From Diogma glabrata (Eukaryota > Arthropoda > Insecta > Diptera > Cylindrotomidae): a stretch of 64,000 nt of DNA. The translations under genes and the position numbers were made by a program. Location: the NCBI GenBank assembly GCA_963693315.1, contig OY856187.1:383261711-383325710 (forward strand), written 5' to 3'. Shown piece by piece: positions 10,341 to 22,060 of the stretch (its first letter is position 1; each line of letters opens with the position of its first letter). The notes under the pieces are model-generated. The model made no database searches. It saw only the letters and a list, made by a program, of their open reading frames with translations, and had not been told where the DNA came from.

Positions 10341-12752
10341 CTGTATTAGAGATGCACTCCTTTCTCACGCGCATTAAATTTGCATTTTCGGAAACTTTCC
10401 CTTTAACCATGGTTTCTTATACTCAACCCATAATTGCAATCTACAATGGTTTACGTACAATACTTTTCAGAAAAAAATTGTCTTAAAATAGTTGTGTGCT
10501 ATTTCCCAGTGTAATTTCCTTTATTCAATTTTAATCGTTAATCGCTATAAAATTAGCATAAAACCGTTGAACAATATCATTAATTCGTGATTCCGTTTTT
10601 CCCATATAGATTTCCTACAGTCGTTTTATAATCAATGTTTCTGTTTATAATAACCCACCAATTTTAGTACAGGTCGATGGTGAAGATTCTTTAATGAGTA
10701 CACATTAATTAACGAAGAAAAAACTAGAAACCAATTTATCGGTTGATCGACTTGTTATTATTTCCCCCAACGATCGTTATTTTGTTTGCCTATAAATACG
10801 CCTAGCCGCGTATAGAGGCTCGCTTAGTCTACTTCTATTCTGGTAGTCGATTTTTTGTCTGACTGAAGTTGGTTGATTTGACGTGTGCTTGTGAGGTTAG
10901 CAGCTGTTTCATCACTTGTAGTGGTTGGCAAAAATCTTCATCGTTGGATGCTAAGGAAAATTGCTAGGAAGTAAATAATCCATAACGTAGAGAGGTAAAT
11001 AGAAGATTCATTTTTTTGTTACTTAGTGAAATTCATGTTCTTATCATCGGGTGAATACGGTCAATTCATGTCCGTATGGCAATTAACCAAAGAAGATAAC
11101 CTCAAACAAACCCAAACTGTATTAAGAAAAAAAAAAAATAGAAATAAATGTATGTGCATGTGTTGTCCATAAGTGAGTGTAAGAATTGCAGTTCGTTTAT
11201 TGTACAGCTAAATTTAAACTCTTGAGTGGCAAACATGAGTGCGTGTAAAGTAAAATTATTTCTTTGATCTCGAACTTGTGTTATCCAGCCTTCAAATTTA
11301 TTTGGTTCTGCCTTAAAAAGGAGGCAAGGATCTCTGATTATCGAGATATGCCGCGCATAACCAAAGTTAGACACGAAATCCGTCTACCCAAAACCAAGAA
11401 AAACCAAAAACCCACAGCTGTTAGGCAATTGTTGTAATTCAACCAAACGTCCAGTAATCATATATTATGGAGATCAAAGTGAGAATGAAAAACATTCTTG
11501 TTTTAAATTATAAGCTAGAGAAATTTCTTTTTGTTTCTTGTGAAACGTTCCGGTAAATTAGAAAGATTTGTGAATTGTAAACAACGGTAGCTGTGAATTA
11601 GTAGAAAAAAAAAATTTATACAAATTGGACAAGAACGAATTGGGACAAGTTAACCTTGTAAATTGGAAATATACCTGGGGTAGTTTTCGCTTGATTAAAA
11701 ATGATATTCGGGCAGTGATTATAGTGGATAAAATTAAAGTAATTTGCGAATTAATTTAGAAAGTTGATAAAAATTGGGTGATAGCCAAAATCAACAATAT
11801 TCTAACTGAATAATATATATCTATATATACATATAATAAAATACATGAATATAGATATTATAAACTAAGGTTAAGTTCTGACAAAACCTAAAATGTATTA
11901 AATAGCTATATTTCCAGTAAGACAATATTAAGCCTAAATAGTAAGATCGGTGTAGATGTTGATGCATTAGCACAAGGGAATTGTTAGCATCAGTTACATT
12001 GCTACTTGATATCAACATTAATAATTACTTAATTAGATTGTTTGCAAAAGTTACATTATTATATATATCAAATATCAGCTTTAATGATTGTTTAATTAAA
12101 TGCCAGAAAACTAAAATCAACGACTTTTAAATGATGGTGTGTTTGTGTTATGTAAAATCAACTATTACGTTCGTTTTGTTCGCACACCAGTAAGGTGAAC
12201 AAATAATTCATTTCCTCGGCGTCGCTTATAGCTTGTAGCTGTAATAGTGGACACATTTTCACCACTATTAATAAACTTACTGCTGTTACCACTATATGTT
12301 ATTGCCGATCAACATTTATATCATATCATCTATTTGATTTCCACTCAACATTGATATCAAAGTTTTACTATTACTGCTGTTACTACATATTTCGAATCAT
12401 CAGTTACATCAAAGTTTTATATTGTATTTATTGAAACGCAACATATATATCAAGTTTTTGCTATTGCTACATATTAGCAATATTTACATCAACTTTTTGC
12501 TGTGGGTTTCGTACGTTTTTCAAATTTTGGTGTGATTGCAACTGGAGCTCAACTCCACATGGACATGCAATTTTCTTGATACTTTACCTGTTGGATTGGT
12601 CATCGAGGATGGAGGGCTGAGCCTGTAAGACGTTGTGACCGGAAGGATTTAATCATGTGGTGAGTGAGCTTGATTTATTTTATTTTATTTGTAGAGGTGT
12701 GAATGTGTGCGAAAGGGTGTATCAGTGATTGAATGGGGGGCGTGCTAGTTGT
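10341..12752. other. AT-rich region with one core-promoter-like site, no gene recognised
   Basis: About 2.4 kb without a recognisable protein. The segment 10741-11000 is less AT-rich and more complex than its surroundings and contains a TATA-like site described separately. An open frame on the minus strand at 11102-11374 has no domain and a low-complexity end. Around 12280-12500 there is a faint degenerate repetition of ATATCAAAGTTTTACTATTGCTG-like phrases. Confidence 0.45.
10791..10798 (+). promoter_or_regulatory. Possible TATA box (TATAAATA)
   Basis: TATAAATA sits in a GC-richer island and is followed about 35 bp later by CTTAGTC, a weak initiator-like sequence. No transcript or coding sequence downstream supports it, so it may be chance or part of an unrecognised LTR. 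Confidence 0.2.
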
Positions 12753-13194
<442 letters not shown>

Positions 13195-13663
13195 CTGGCT
13201 GTGCGTGTTGCGAGACACAGTTAGTCTGAATTGGAAGTGATTCTAATCTAAATATTGTTGCTCCGAGGTGAAACTTAACATACCAAATACCTTTTCTTGT
13301 ATTATATTACCTAAATTGATGAAGTTATATTTCAAAACAATCATTCTCAAATAACCTGTAATACAAAAAAATCAAAAACAAAAAAAAACACAAATTCTTG
13401 TCATGTTTTAGGTTTATTAATTCTATGATACATTAACCAACTATAAACTACGGGAATTGAAATGAACTGGTTTGGACATGTTTGTTCAACTTACAAATGA
13501 TCTTATAATTTTGTTGAGTTGTAAATATTTTGTGTTGGTGAATTACTTATGATTTTATAAATTTTTTTTGAAAGTGTTATTAATAAAGAATAGGGAAATA
13601 ATCAATAAAGACTTTCAATATGGCGTGTGACGTTCGCCAGTGCTCTAAGATTCGTTCTACGGT

Positions 13664-13966
13664 TTACCAGCAATGGCAGTGGTTTGTGGGCTGTACCATG
13701 TTGTTCATGTGACAGCAATACAACTTAACTTTAATTACTACCACTTGCGATACTTGCTGCGGGTCTTGGAGCTCGGTTGTCTTGCTTCGCCGTCTGAGTG
13801 TGTGGGTGAATGTTAGCATGTATGAAGTGTGAGTGTGTGGGCGTCTGAGAGTGATTGTGGGGGTTGGACGCGCTGATCGTAGGTCTCTCGCAAACGAGGT
13901 CGCCAGAGTCTCCATTTTCCACTTGTATTTTTTCCAGTTCTGTAACTTTTCGTAAATTGCGTACAT
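13664..13966 (-). other. Unrecognised open frame, His/Thr-rich
   Basis: The minus strand has overlapping frames. One reads KMETLATSFARDLRS, then a PHTHTS-rich stretch. An alternative frame reads RNLRKVTELEKIQVENGDSGD and then SNPHNHSQTPTHSHF. Neither matches a family I recognise. The TG/CA-rich base composition next to the microsatellite may create the open frames. A weakly similar leader (KMEKKTLVAPPVDEAATV) occurs on the plus strand near 42668, also followed by CAC-rich sequence. Confidence 0.15.
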
Positions 13967-14562
13967 TTCTGCATTTGTGCTGAAGCAGAAGGTATTACTC
14001 CATCAAATCCACGAGGACTGAGACTTAGCCGTTACGGCGTTAAATTACTCTAGGTACGCATCCTGCTATGCCATTCTCATTGGTTCGCCGATGAGAAAGC
14101 TCTTCATTACAAAATACTCAAAAATTGGTTGACCTCCGGCGTGAGTGCCATCTTTTAAAAAGTTGTTTCTCAATATTTTTAACAGGATAAGATAAAATTT
14201 TACTGTTTATTTTTATCAAAGCGTCTGGTTCTTTCTAATACAGTTAGTTCCTTTCTGATGGTTAGTACCTTTCAAATGCACATAAAACCGTTCATATTAG
14301 AGATGAACTGTTCTCTTGCAAATTTATTTTTTTCGAAGGTAACCCAGGTTTGAATATCCCGAAATGTTTCGTACCACCCTGTTCTCTAGCATTAAGCTTT
14401 TTCTTGAAAGCAAGTATTTGTTATTTCATCGATACTACTTGGTGGCCAAGCATTTGTCGGTCAAAAATGGTCAGGTTCAGCGTCGGTCATCCAAGAGATG
14501 CACATATTTAAAAATTAATGCATTAGGGAATGTTGGAGCTTTTTATTATGCCAAAATGCTCA

Positions 14563-14805
14563 TTAAATGCTTGATCGACTTATGGCATCAGCACCGTCTT
14601 TAATAATGTATTGCATAACCTTTTTTAAAAGTGTAAGCAAAAACTTTCCTGTGTATTTTTTCCCAAGTCTTTTTGCCTTTTCTAAAACTTTTCCTTGAAA
14701 AACACTTTTTTTTGGAACCTTATCTTGTAAGTAAAGCAAGAAATCGAACAATAATGACTCAGTGCCAATTTTTACGTTTTGGCCGTCCAGAACACGAATT
14801 GCAAC
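14563..14805 (-). pseudogene. Unrecognised basic coding fragment, about 80 codons
   Basis: The frame runs from VAIRVLDGQNVKIGTESLLF through a lysine-rich middle (KVLEKAKRLGKKYTGKF) to ADAISRSSI and a stop at 14563-14565. The translation has balanced composition unlike the AT-rich noise around it, so it may be a relic of a mobile-element protein. No start codon or splice site is convincing. I do not recognise the family. Confidence 0.25.
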
Positions 14806-14877
14806 TGGTTTGACTTAGTCTTACCTAAAGTAATGTAGGTTCTCATTAGCTTGTGATGAAAAAGTAAGACGATAAGG

Positions 14878-15030
14878 GAGATGTCACACAAGATATGGTT
14901 TTTCTTACCAGGAGTGCATTTAAAGCTACTGAAAAACTTATCGCGTTACTAGGAGCCCAAAACTCGAAGGTACTGTTGATGAATTGAAAAAATCTAAGAT
15001 ATCGAGAGCAAATGCTAGTTTGTGACACTA
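14878..15030 (+). pseudogene. Unrecognised coding fragment with a frameshift
   Basis: The plus strand reads GDVTQDMVFLTRSAFKATEK and LIALLGAQNSK. After a one-base shift it reads EGTVDELKKSKISRANASL and stops. Two adjacent good-complexity segments in different frames suggest a decayed coding region. It lies opposite and close to the fragment at 14563-14805. No family recognised. Confidence 0.2.
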
Positions 15031-15600
15031 GAAATCAAACATACAAAGAAATCATCTCAGTGGTATAGAACACCTGCAACTACCGATTTGAAAATACTAC
15101 CGTGAATAAATCAATGCAGAAAAGAGAACAGCAATGGAAAAAGGCGGCGAGATACGGAGGTATTTAGCACTGATTTTACTGCCACGCTAGAGCTAAGTAG
15201 GAGTGTGTTGTTGTTTTTCCACTGAATATATGGGCACAAATGAGATCAATGCGGGCAGTATAGTATGTAGGTAGTTCTGAACTCTTTTAGATCTTCTTAC
15301 CAGGCAACAAATTAATTAGAAAAAAACGTTTGTCACTATGGCAAGACATGAGGTGTTGGATCAAGTGGTGAATAGTTCTAAAATTAAAACTCCTTGTCAG
15401 TTTACTTGCACAGCCCAGAGGAGTAGAGGATGGTAGGCCTTTTATTGAATGATACATTACAGCTATACAAATCATCCTGGGTAGACGTTTGTACCATTTG
15501 AGGCATAATTTACCAAAAGACTGTAAAAACCGTAAAATTCCTTTAATTTGGACAGAACATATGCGTTGATGTTAAGCCCCATGGTTGGAGGTTGGCAAAA

Positions 15601-15639
15601 CTTTTAATAACACCAACATTGTGTTGGTGTTATTAAAAG
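15601..15639. repeat. Perfect 18-bp hairpin with 3-nt loop
   Basis: CTTTTAATAACACCAACA, loop TTG, then the exact reverse complement. It could be the core of a small foldback element or a cruciform. The tight 3-nt loop is shorter than usual for a microRNA precursor. Confidence 0.9.
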
Positions 15640-16114
15640 GTTTGCATTTACTTTATCAGGGTTTTCAGTTACTTTTGTGCCCATGGTTATGTAAAAAATT
15701 CTGTTGTTCATGGGTTTAATGTTTTGTATTCTATTTAAAACAGATAAGAAATTCAATATGAAAAATTTCGTCAAAAGTCTATCTATTAAATAATATTTTT
15801 TTTTCTGACCACTACACCATATTAATCTTTATATAAGCAGATCTATTTCAAGTTGTTTTCATTTCATTTTAATAACCAACAGAAGTTTCATATCATATAG
15901 GTCAGTAAGTCAGATCAGATCACGTTAACGAAATCTGTATTAACTTTTTGTAATTAATGTTATCTCCTTGAATTCTAGACAATTTAAAATACGAAACAGT
16001 AATCAGAATGCTTGATACATGTTTTACTCAATATTTATATAACCCAGATATTTTCTGTTGTTCCGAGAAAAACTTGACAATAAATGACTGATTCTAATGA
16101 CACTTGGGTTTTTT

Positions 16115-17854
16115 CACCCAGAGAAATAACTTGTTATGAATTATGCATATGGATTGTATAATTACATTTCTGTAATTAAAATCCTGTATTATGCATTATC
16201 CGTATATATAATGCATAATTTTGGTTGAATTATGCATAGTTTGAACGATTTATGAAATGTAACCGGTTAATTTTTTACTCATACTAAGATTGATTCCCAA
16301 ATGTTTTGTTATCAAATATTTACCAATAATGCCGCACATATTTTAAATATGTAACAATATATCATGCAGTTACCGTATAATTCTATTGGATTCCCTATCA
16401 GTTACTATTTCTATACACGATTTAGTAAAAATTACAACGAAAGACAAAAACTAAAACTCTTTTTGTTCAATATAATTAAAAAGCAGTTTAGTTTATTTTC
16501 ACAAGTGACGCGATAAATAGTTAGTAATGCGTAAGTGACTAAATGATTTTCTTCAGAAGTTTAAAGTGTTATGAAAAATTTAAATTATATTTAGTGTTTG
16601 TATTTATGCAGAAAAATTGTAAACAACACCAAATTATAAACCGAAGCAGTTTTCCTTAAAGGAATGTGGTTGATTTTACTTTGTGTTTGTTTTACTAAAA
16701 ATAATAAAATTTTTCTGTGGTTTATAGTGATTACCTACAAAGTAAGAGTTTGACGAGTTAACAGACCAAATTTACGATGCATAATACAATTAAGATGCAT
16801 GATACAATTGACATGATGAGGACCCATGAGTCTAAGTATTTTTAAACATATATGTATAGCATTAAATTAAAGAATTTTATTTTACAGCATCACGGCATCA
16901 TAGAAGGGAATAGGAGGGTGTTTAAAATTTAAGAACGTCTGGATTTGATCACCGATCTCTCGAAAGCGGATTAAACCTGATTTCATAAGTATATTTAAAC
17001 ATAGAATAAACTTGTTTATATATTTAATTTATTTTAACGTATATTTCTTTCTCAGATTGACAAAGACGTAGACTTCACGGGAAAGAAAAATCAGCCATCA
17101 TACCCTGATTTCTGGGGACGGCACACAAATTTTTTAAAGGATTTTTCCTTCTGGAGAAAATAATACAAAGAACGCGGTGAGACGAAGTTATATTTTAATA
17201 TTTAATAAGATTTGTTAATTCATTAATTATAGTCTTTACTTTTTATATGTTTGTGTACCAATTGTTTTCATTAATAAATAAAATTAAAAATTATTTTAAA
17301 TTAATTTATTTTTATTATTTCATTGAAACATTATTTCGAAAAAATTCTTTGTGATATTGAAAAAGGTTTGTTATGAGAAAGATGTAATATAAGTAAGTAT
17401 ACTCAAATTATGGCGCTTGATGTTCCGTTAATATAATTGAACCATGCTTAATCACACATATTTTGCCAAAAATCATACAGATAATTAATGTTTTGTTGAT
17501 TATATTGTTTATAAATTATGCAACTTTCTATATAAATTATACACATGCTCCCTTAATTATGATACACGCTTATAAAATCATACAAATTAATACATAATTT
17601 ATTGCACAAAATTATGTTTTCGCTGAATAAATTATACATAGGTTCGATTGATCACCCGTTTTATTGCTTAAAGCATTACCAAACGAATTATGATTTATGC
17701 GGCATAAGCATAACGTTTAACTTGTCAAATTAATAAAAACTTATTAAGAATAAATACATGATTTATGCGGTTGACCTCTTAGTTCTTTTTTACGCGGCGT
17801 TATGTATAATATATGCGGTCATATGCATAATATAAGCAAACATTTCTCTGGGTG
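16115..17854. mobile_element. Non-autonomous TIR transposon with ATGCAT subterminal motifs
   Basis: The ends are inverted copies of CACCCAGAGAAAT, and ATTATGCATATG recurs in both subterminal regions in opposite orientation. Many TTATGCATA-like motifs crowd the outer 150-400 bp, as with transposase-binding clusters. Length is 1740 bp. No transposase is present. I could not identify a target duplication with confidence (flanks GGTTTTTT and TTGGTTTA). The interior has two acceptor-like sites (tttacag at 16887, tttctcag at 17055) that precede short good-complexity frames, suggesting captured or ancient exon sequence. Superfamily unknown. Confidence 0.72.
17056..17163 (+). other. Possible captured terminal exon inside the TIR element
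   Basis: After a pyrimidine-rich acceptor (TTTCTTTCTCAG) the frame reads IDKDVDFTGKKNQPSYPDFW, then GRHTNFLKDFSFWRK, and stops at 17161-17163. The composition is protein-like and unlike the AT-rich flanks. About 170 bp upstream a second acceptor precedes HHGIIEGNRRVFKI. No family recognised. It may be a remnant of the element's own transposase gene or a host fragment. Confidence 0.3.
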
Positions 17855-19010
17855 TTGGTTTATATACGAAAAATATAGCGAAGGGTTGAATAATTAAGTT
17901 TCTGTATTTTGAGAGGAGAACGAGGACTAAAAGCTTTTTTGGCTTAAATGAGTGAGATGGGGTGTCTTTTCAGATCACATGCACTTAATTAAAATATCAA
18001 AACTTCTTTGCTGCTTCTCACTGTATTTTAAAATAAAAATAGTTGTGATGGCAACGATGAATTTTTAAGTGATAAGATTTGTTGTTCTAATGAGATTTAT
18101 TTTATTGTGAGCTGACTTTTGGTTCTTCTAGACACATAAACTAAATACAAAAAGAGTTTTAGTATTATGATGAGACATAAATTAGAAACTTTACCTGATT
18201 AAATATTAGTGTTTCTTACCATACAATTTAAAAACTGAAAGGTTTCGTAAATTCGTTCTCCTATAACTCTTTGACCTTAAACATTAAAAAAAAAGTTAAT
18301 TTCTGAACTTTTAAAGTAGCAAATTTTTCAGAACATCCAATCCTGTTTCTTAAGCGTATGACCAGACCAGACTATAACAGACAATGAATACGGACAAAAT
18401 GATAAACGAAATACCAAACAACATATTGCTGACTTTGAATTCTCATTATGCAGTTCAGCAAATTATTGTTTTGAACTATTAATGAGAGTGATCACAACGA
18501 TAAGGACAAAATGAATGTAAATAAACAAAGAGATAAATTTTCTGAATAAATTAACTAGACTTTATTTCTCAATTATTCATACCTACAAATTATGCAAGAT
18601 AAGATGTGTATGAATAAATTAAATGTGTAGGTTTGATATAATAATTATTTGCCTTAACAGGTATTTGTTTAGAATCTTACATGAGTGTAGTTATCTTAAA
18701 TTATAAAATATTATGGAAGGTGTAAGATTTAAATATTTAAATATTTAAAATAGGTTTTCTATTACAATATTCTTTTTGGTTTTAGGTTAAATGTAGAATG
18801 ACATCTTTACTCTAACAACTTTATAGGGATATCCCCACAATAAACTCAAAAGAACATAGGTATTTACTGTTGGATTTTATTATAAACTTTAATCTATTTC
18901 CTTCTACATTAAAAATATCTTTCCAGTGGAAAGTCATTTAAAACACTCCAGTTTCTACCGAATTTTTCTAAGAACCTGGAAGTCTATAAGAATAATTTTC
19001 CTTCTTTATG
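17855..19010. other. AT-rich spacer, no gene seen
   Basis: No motif-bearing frame, RNA gene or bounded repeat is visible in this stretch. Confidence 0.5.
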
Positions 19011-19109
19011 AATTATGAAAGGACTGTGTCTAAATGTGGAAATCAATGTCAAAGTTTTGTTACAACTTTGACATTGATTTCCACTTTTAGACACAGTCCT
19101 TTCACAATT
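19011..19109. repeat. Long near-perfect hairpin, 46-bp stem, 7-nt loop
   Basis: The left arm 19011-19056 and right arm 19064-19109 are reverse complements with two mismatches by eye. The loop is TTGTTAC. The inner 41 bp holds GGACTGTGTCTAAA and GGAAATCAATGTCAAAGTT. The length and pairing fit a small MITE or a young microRNA/hairpin-siRNA precursor. It stands about 80 bp upstream of a possible host exon, so an intronic position is conceivable. Confidence 0.92.
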
Positions 19110-19190
19110 CCATCATCATATTGTAGCTTCTTGCTTGTTTAGACTTTCCAATATAATCATCTATTACTAACTAGTTTTTATTTTTGCTAG

Positions 19191-19459
19191 ATTTCTTAGG
19201 TACTACATTAAAAGGAAAGTTTCATGGTATTTCTGGTTTAAAAAATATTGTGCTCAAGTTTTTGCTTGAAGATGCACCTCTGTTTGTATTTGATTTAGCA
19301 AGTCAGTATGGTTTAACATATACAAATTGGATGGTAGGATCCTCTTTGGTAGGATTACCACCAGTGAAAGGCAATTATGTACATGCACTTATTCATGCAT
19401 CTCAATTTTTTGTAACCGTGAGATTTACCAGAAAAGTGCAATTTTTCAACTATGATTAA
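19191..19459 (+). CDS. Possible internal exon of an unrecognised gene
   Basis: A frame begins after a good acceptor (TTTTTATTTTTGCTAG, ending 19190). It reads FLGTTLKGKFHGISGLKNIV, LKFLLEDAPLFVFDLASQYG and NWMVGSSLVGLPPVKGNYVH, then ALIHASQFFVT. A strong donor-like GTGAGA at 19418 would end the exon at 19417 (227 bp). Otherwise the frame runs to a stop at 19457-19459. The hydrophobic segments suggest a membrane or buried protein core, but I do not recognise the family. A degenerate copy of the first 70 bp, acceptor included, lies at 21301-21378. This is the best candidate for non-transposon coding sequence in the window. It could still be an unfamiliar mobile element. Confidence 0.4.
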
Positions 19460-20199
19460 TGACTTGTTCTCAATAAAAAAGAAATACATAGACTCAGGAT
19501 GCAGATATTAAGTGGAATCATCATAGGACTGAGGCTAATAGGCCTTGGTGAAATTAAGATTACTAAGAATTTGAGAAAGCTAACCTCCTGCTAATGGAAG
19601 CCCAGATTTATATAAAAATAATTTTACCAATAATGAAGTGTCATTGAACCCAATCTCAGGAAATAAAAACACGTTTTTAAAAGACTTTATAGTATTATCT
19701 TAAGGTTGAGTAATAGCAGCTAGAGAGGTTGTTCAGAGTAAAAATTGTTATCATTGTTAATTTCAAAAATTTTCCTAAAGTGTGTTTGTTTGGGCGCAGC
19801 TTAAATATATATAGAGAAATTGATCACAAATACTTAAAAAAATGAAATAAAAGCTGAGTATACTTCAACCCAATATACCTAGTTGTGTGAACCATGCACG
19901 GCTACACCTCACCTAAACCTAAACTTCTGAGTTTAGAAACAATTATCCTAGAGGAAGGACTCTTAGGAAATAATATACTCCTAGAAAATATACATTTTAC
20001 TATTTATATTAATAAATATTATAATTTATTTGTAAATATAAATAATAAAATGTTTGAAAATATTAGAATATTTAAATAAAAACTTTTAAAGTGTATAAGA
20101 CGAATTGTTTTAATATATTATTATTATCACTTCAAGAATTTCATTCAACAAGTTTAGAAATTACTTTAAACTTCTGAAATTTGGTATGTATTATTTTAT
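19460..20199. other. AT-rich region, no gene seen
   Basis: An AATAAA-like site near 19472 follows the frame above. The rest, including a short open frame at 19894-20079, shows no motif. Confidence 0.45.
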
Positions 20200-20262
20200 T
20201 GTCAAATACTCGTGTACCTAGATACCTAACCCGGGTGTTTCAGAAAATAAGTAATTGCTTAG
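20200..20262 (-). repeat. Terminal fragment of the CCCGGGTA element family R2
   Basis: AAATACTCG, GATACC, AACCCGGGTGTTTCAGAAA correspond, inverted, to the start of the R2 elements at 9580-9640 and 55690-55740. Confidence 0.5.
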
Positions 20263-20923
20263 CCAGTCCTGGCAAATTTGAGTAATTTGGATAGAAAACT
20301 GCAAGAGTCGTCTCAACAGTGTTGAGTTTTGACCACTGAGCTGCTTATAACAACAACAAAATACAGAGAAAAATACCCTAATGCGAAGCCTAAATATTGT
20401 GGTGTTTAGTTATGGTTTATCTACTAATCTGCTTATGAACTTTGGACTGAATTTACTCCAAAAAATGTCGCATATATACTTGGCTGGTTTTTTGCAAGGA
20501 GAGCCAAAAACCTTAATATGGCTATCGTTAAAATATCGAAAACAAAAATTTTATATACATAAAATTGAAAGCCTGTAGTTAAGATTGAATGTGTGATATT
20601 TTTGTTCCAACGTGAATAACTCCAGTGACGGTTATATCTCAGGTAAAAAACCTGACATTTCTGAAGTTGTATTATTGTTTTTAAAACAACTTGTAACAAT
20701 TCCATCGTCAAGTTGATCTGAATATGTAATACATACAATTTAAGCAAGTATGTTAATAACTCATATAGCATGGGAAGTTCTATGTGCTTCCTTTCTTCTG
20801 TTTTGATATTTTTGAATTAAAAGTTATCTAAAGAAAAACGAATTGTTATTGTTAGTTTTTAAACCTTGTCCAGAAACAACTGACGAAAGTCATGTTGTGG
20901 ATCAATTTCGTAATTCGGTAAAT
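20263..20923. other. AT-rich region, no gene seen
   Basis: Overlapping open frames on both strands at 20381-20771 have low-complexity translations with no motif and no supporting context. No RNA gene or bounded repeat is visible. Confidence 0.45.
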
Positions 20924-21076
20924 TCAGTAATTCAATTTATTATTCCATCCTAGCTCTTTTGGACTCTGTTCAAAGGCGTGCTGGCTGGTGATCTCGTTAC
21001 TTTGTATAAGCATCGTCACCAGTAGTGCTAGGATGAAATTGAATCCATCATGCCTCAACCACATTCTTTTCCCCAT
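20924..21076 (-). CDS. Possible small secreted peptide, 50 aa
   Basis: From the ATG at 21074-21076 the frame reads MGKRMWLRHDGFNFILALLV, TMLIQSNEITS, then QHAFEQSPKELGWNNKLNY and a stop. Basic residues followed by a 14-residue hydrophobic core and a small-residue region look like a signal peptide, leaving about 20 mature residues. Upstream the frame stays open to 21217 with a less plausible N-terminus. No donor site near the end suggests a longer spliced protein. It may be chance. Not recognised. Confidence 0.2.
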   Translation of the reverse strand: MGKRMWLRHDGFNFILALLVTMLIQSNEITSQHAFEQSPKELGWNNKLNY

Positions 21077-21309
21077 TTTACTCGTAAAGCGGTTTGTGCA
21101 GATAGTCAAACTGTCTTGATCATGCACTGAGTGACAGAATGTTGAGGACTGTTCTGGTCTGGACATCGTACAAATGGAATGCTTAGCCCGAATCAAAAGT
21201 TTCAATAGATTTTTCAATATAAATAATCCTAAATGTAGGAGAAATTTGGCAAATAATATTTATTTTGTGTAAATCTACAACTATTGTTAACAATTTTTCG
21301 TATTGCTAG

Positions 21310-21378
21310 ATTTTTTAGGTACTACAGTAAAAGGAAAGTTTCAAGAGTTTTTCTAGTCTCAAAAATTTTGTTTTAAAG
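21310..21378 (+). pseudogene. Degenerate copy of the exon start at 19191
   Basis: TATTGCTAG, then ATTTTTTAGGTACTAC, AGTAAAAGGAAAGTTTC align with the acceptor and first 70 bp of the frame at 19191. Similarity continues to TTTTAAAG and then stops. It carries an in-frame stop, so it is a broken duplicate. Confidence 0.6.
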
Positions 21379-21734
21379 TAAAGCAATTTACGGCGTTTGA
21401 AAACATTTCCTTTGTTCTTTTCAAGCTCAAATATTAATGTTTTCTTTGCTGGATTTCAAAAACCATGCTATGCATACAATTCTGCTTTGTAGATTAATAA
21501 AAAGGCAAGAAAATTATTAACCAAACCTATGTCCTAGATGTTAACCATTAGGGTCATAAAAGATGTTGCAATGTTCATACCACGTCAAAATTTCAACCAA
21601 TATTTCCGAAATCTCAATTTGGATTGCATGCTTAAAAGCACCTTCATGTTGGCTTTAGTTATGCATTTATAGTAGTACCGCAGTCCGCACCGCACCAAAA
21701 TAAAATATTAATTTTTTTTAATTTTATAATTCCA

Positions 21735-22060
21735 ACGAATTTTTGGCATACAAGTTAATGTGCGATATCACATACTACTGGCAATTTAATTTTTCGCTGC
21801 AAATTTTATTTCTCTTATTTTATTTTTATTTCCTGCATCTTATCATGATATATTGACCTATGTCATATATTAAGATTTATTTTTAGTAATCTAATTCATT
21901 CTTACAAAAAAAATAAAAATTTGCGACTATGCGATATTTCGGAACGCATGTTGTTGTGGAACCTGGGTCTTAAAAGATTTTTTGGTTATGATTGTGATAT
22001 TTATTGTAATTCCTATTACACAAAAGAGGCAAAATAAAGCTGCGTAAAGCGATTTGTCGA
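21735..22060 (+). repeat. Dispersed repeat family R3, copy 1
   Basis: It shares GATATCACATACTACTGGCA, ATTGACCTATGTCATAT, ATGTTGTTGTGG, GGTCTTAAAAG and GTAATTCCTATTACACA with 22820-24290. It also shares the later blocks with 58008-58260. No coding capacity. A small GC-rich tandem, CCGCAGTCCGCACCGCACC, lies just before it near 21680. Confidence 0.7.
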
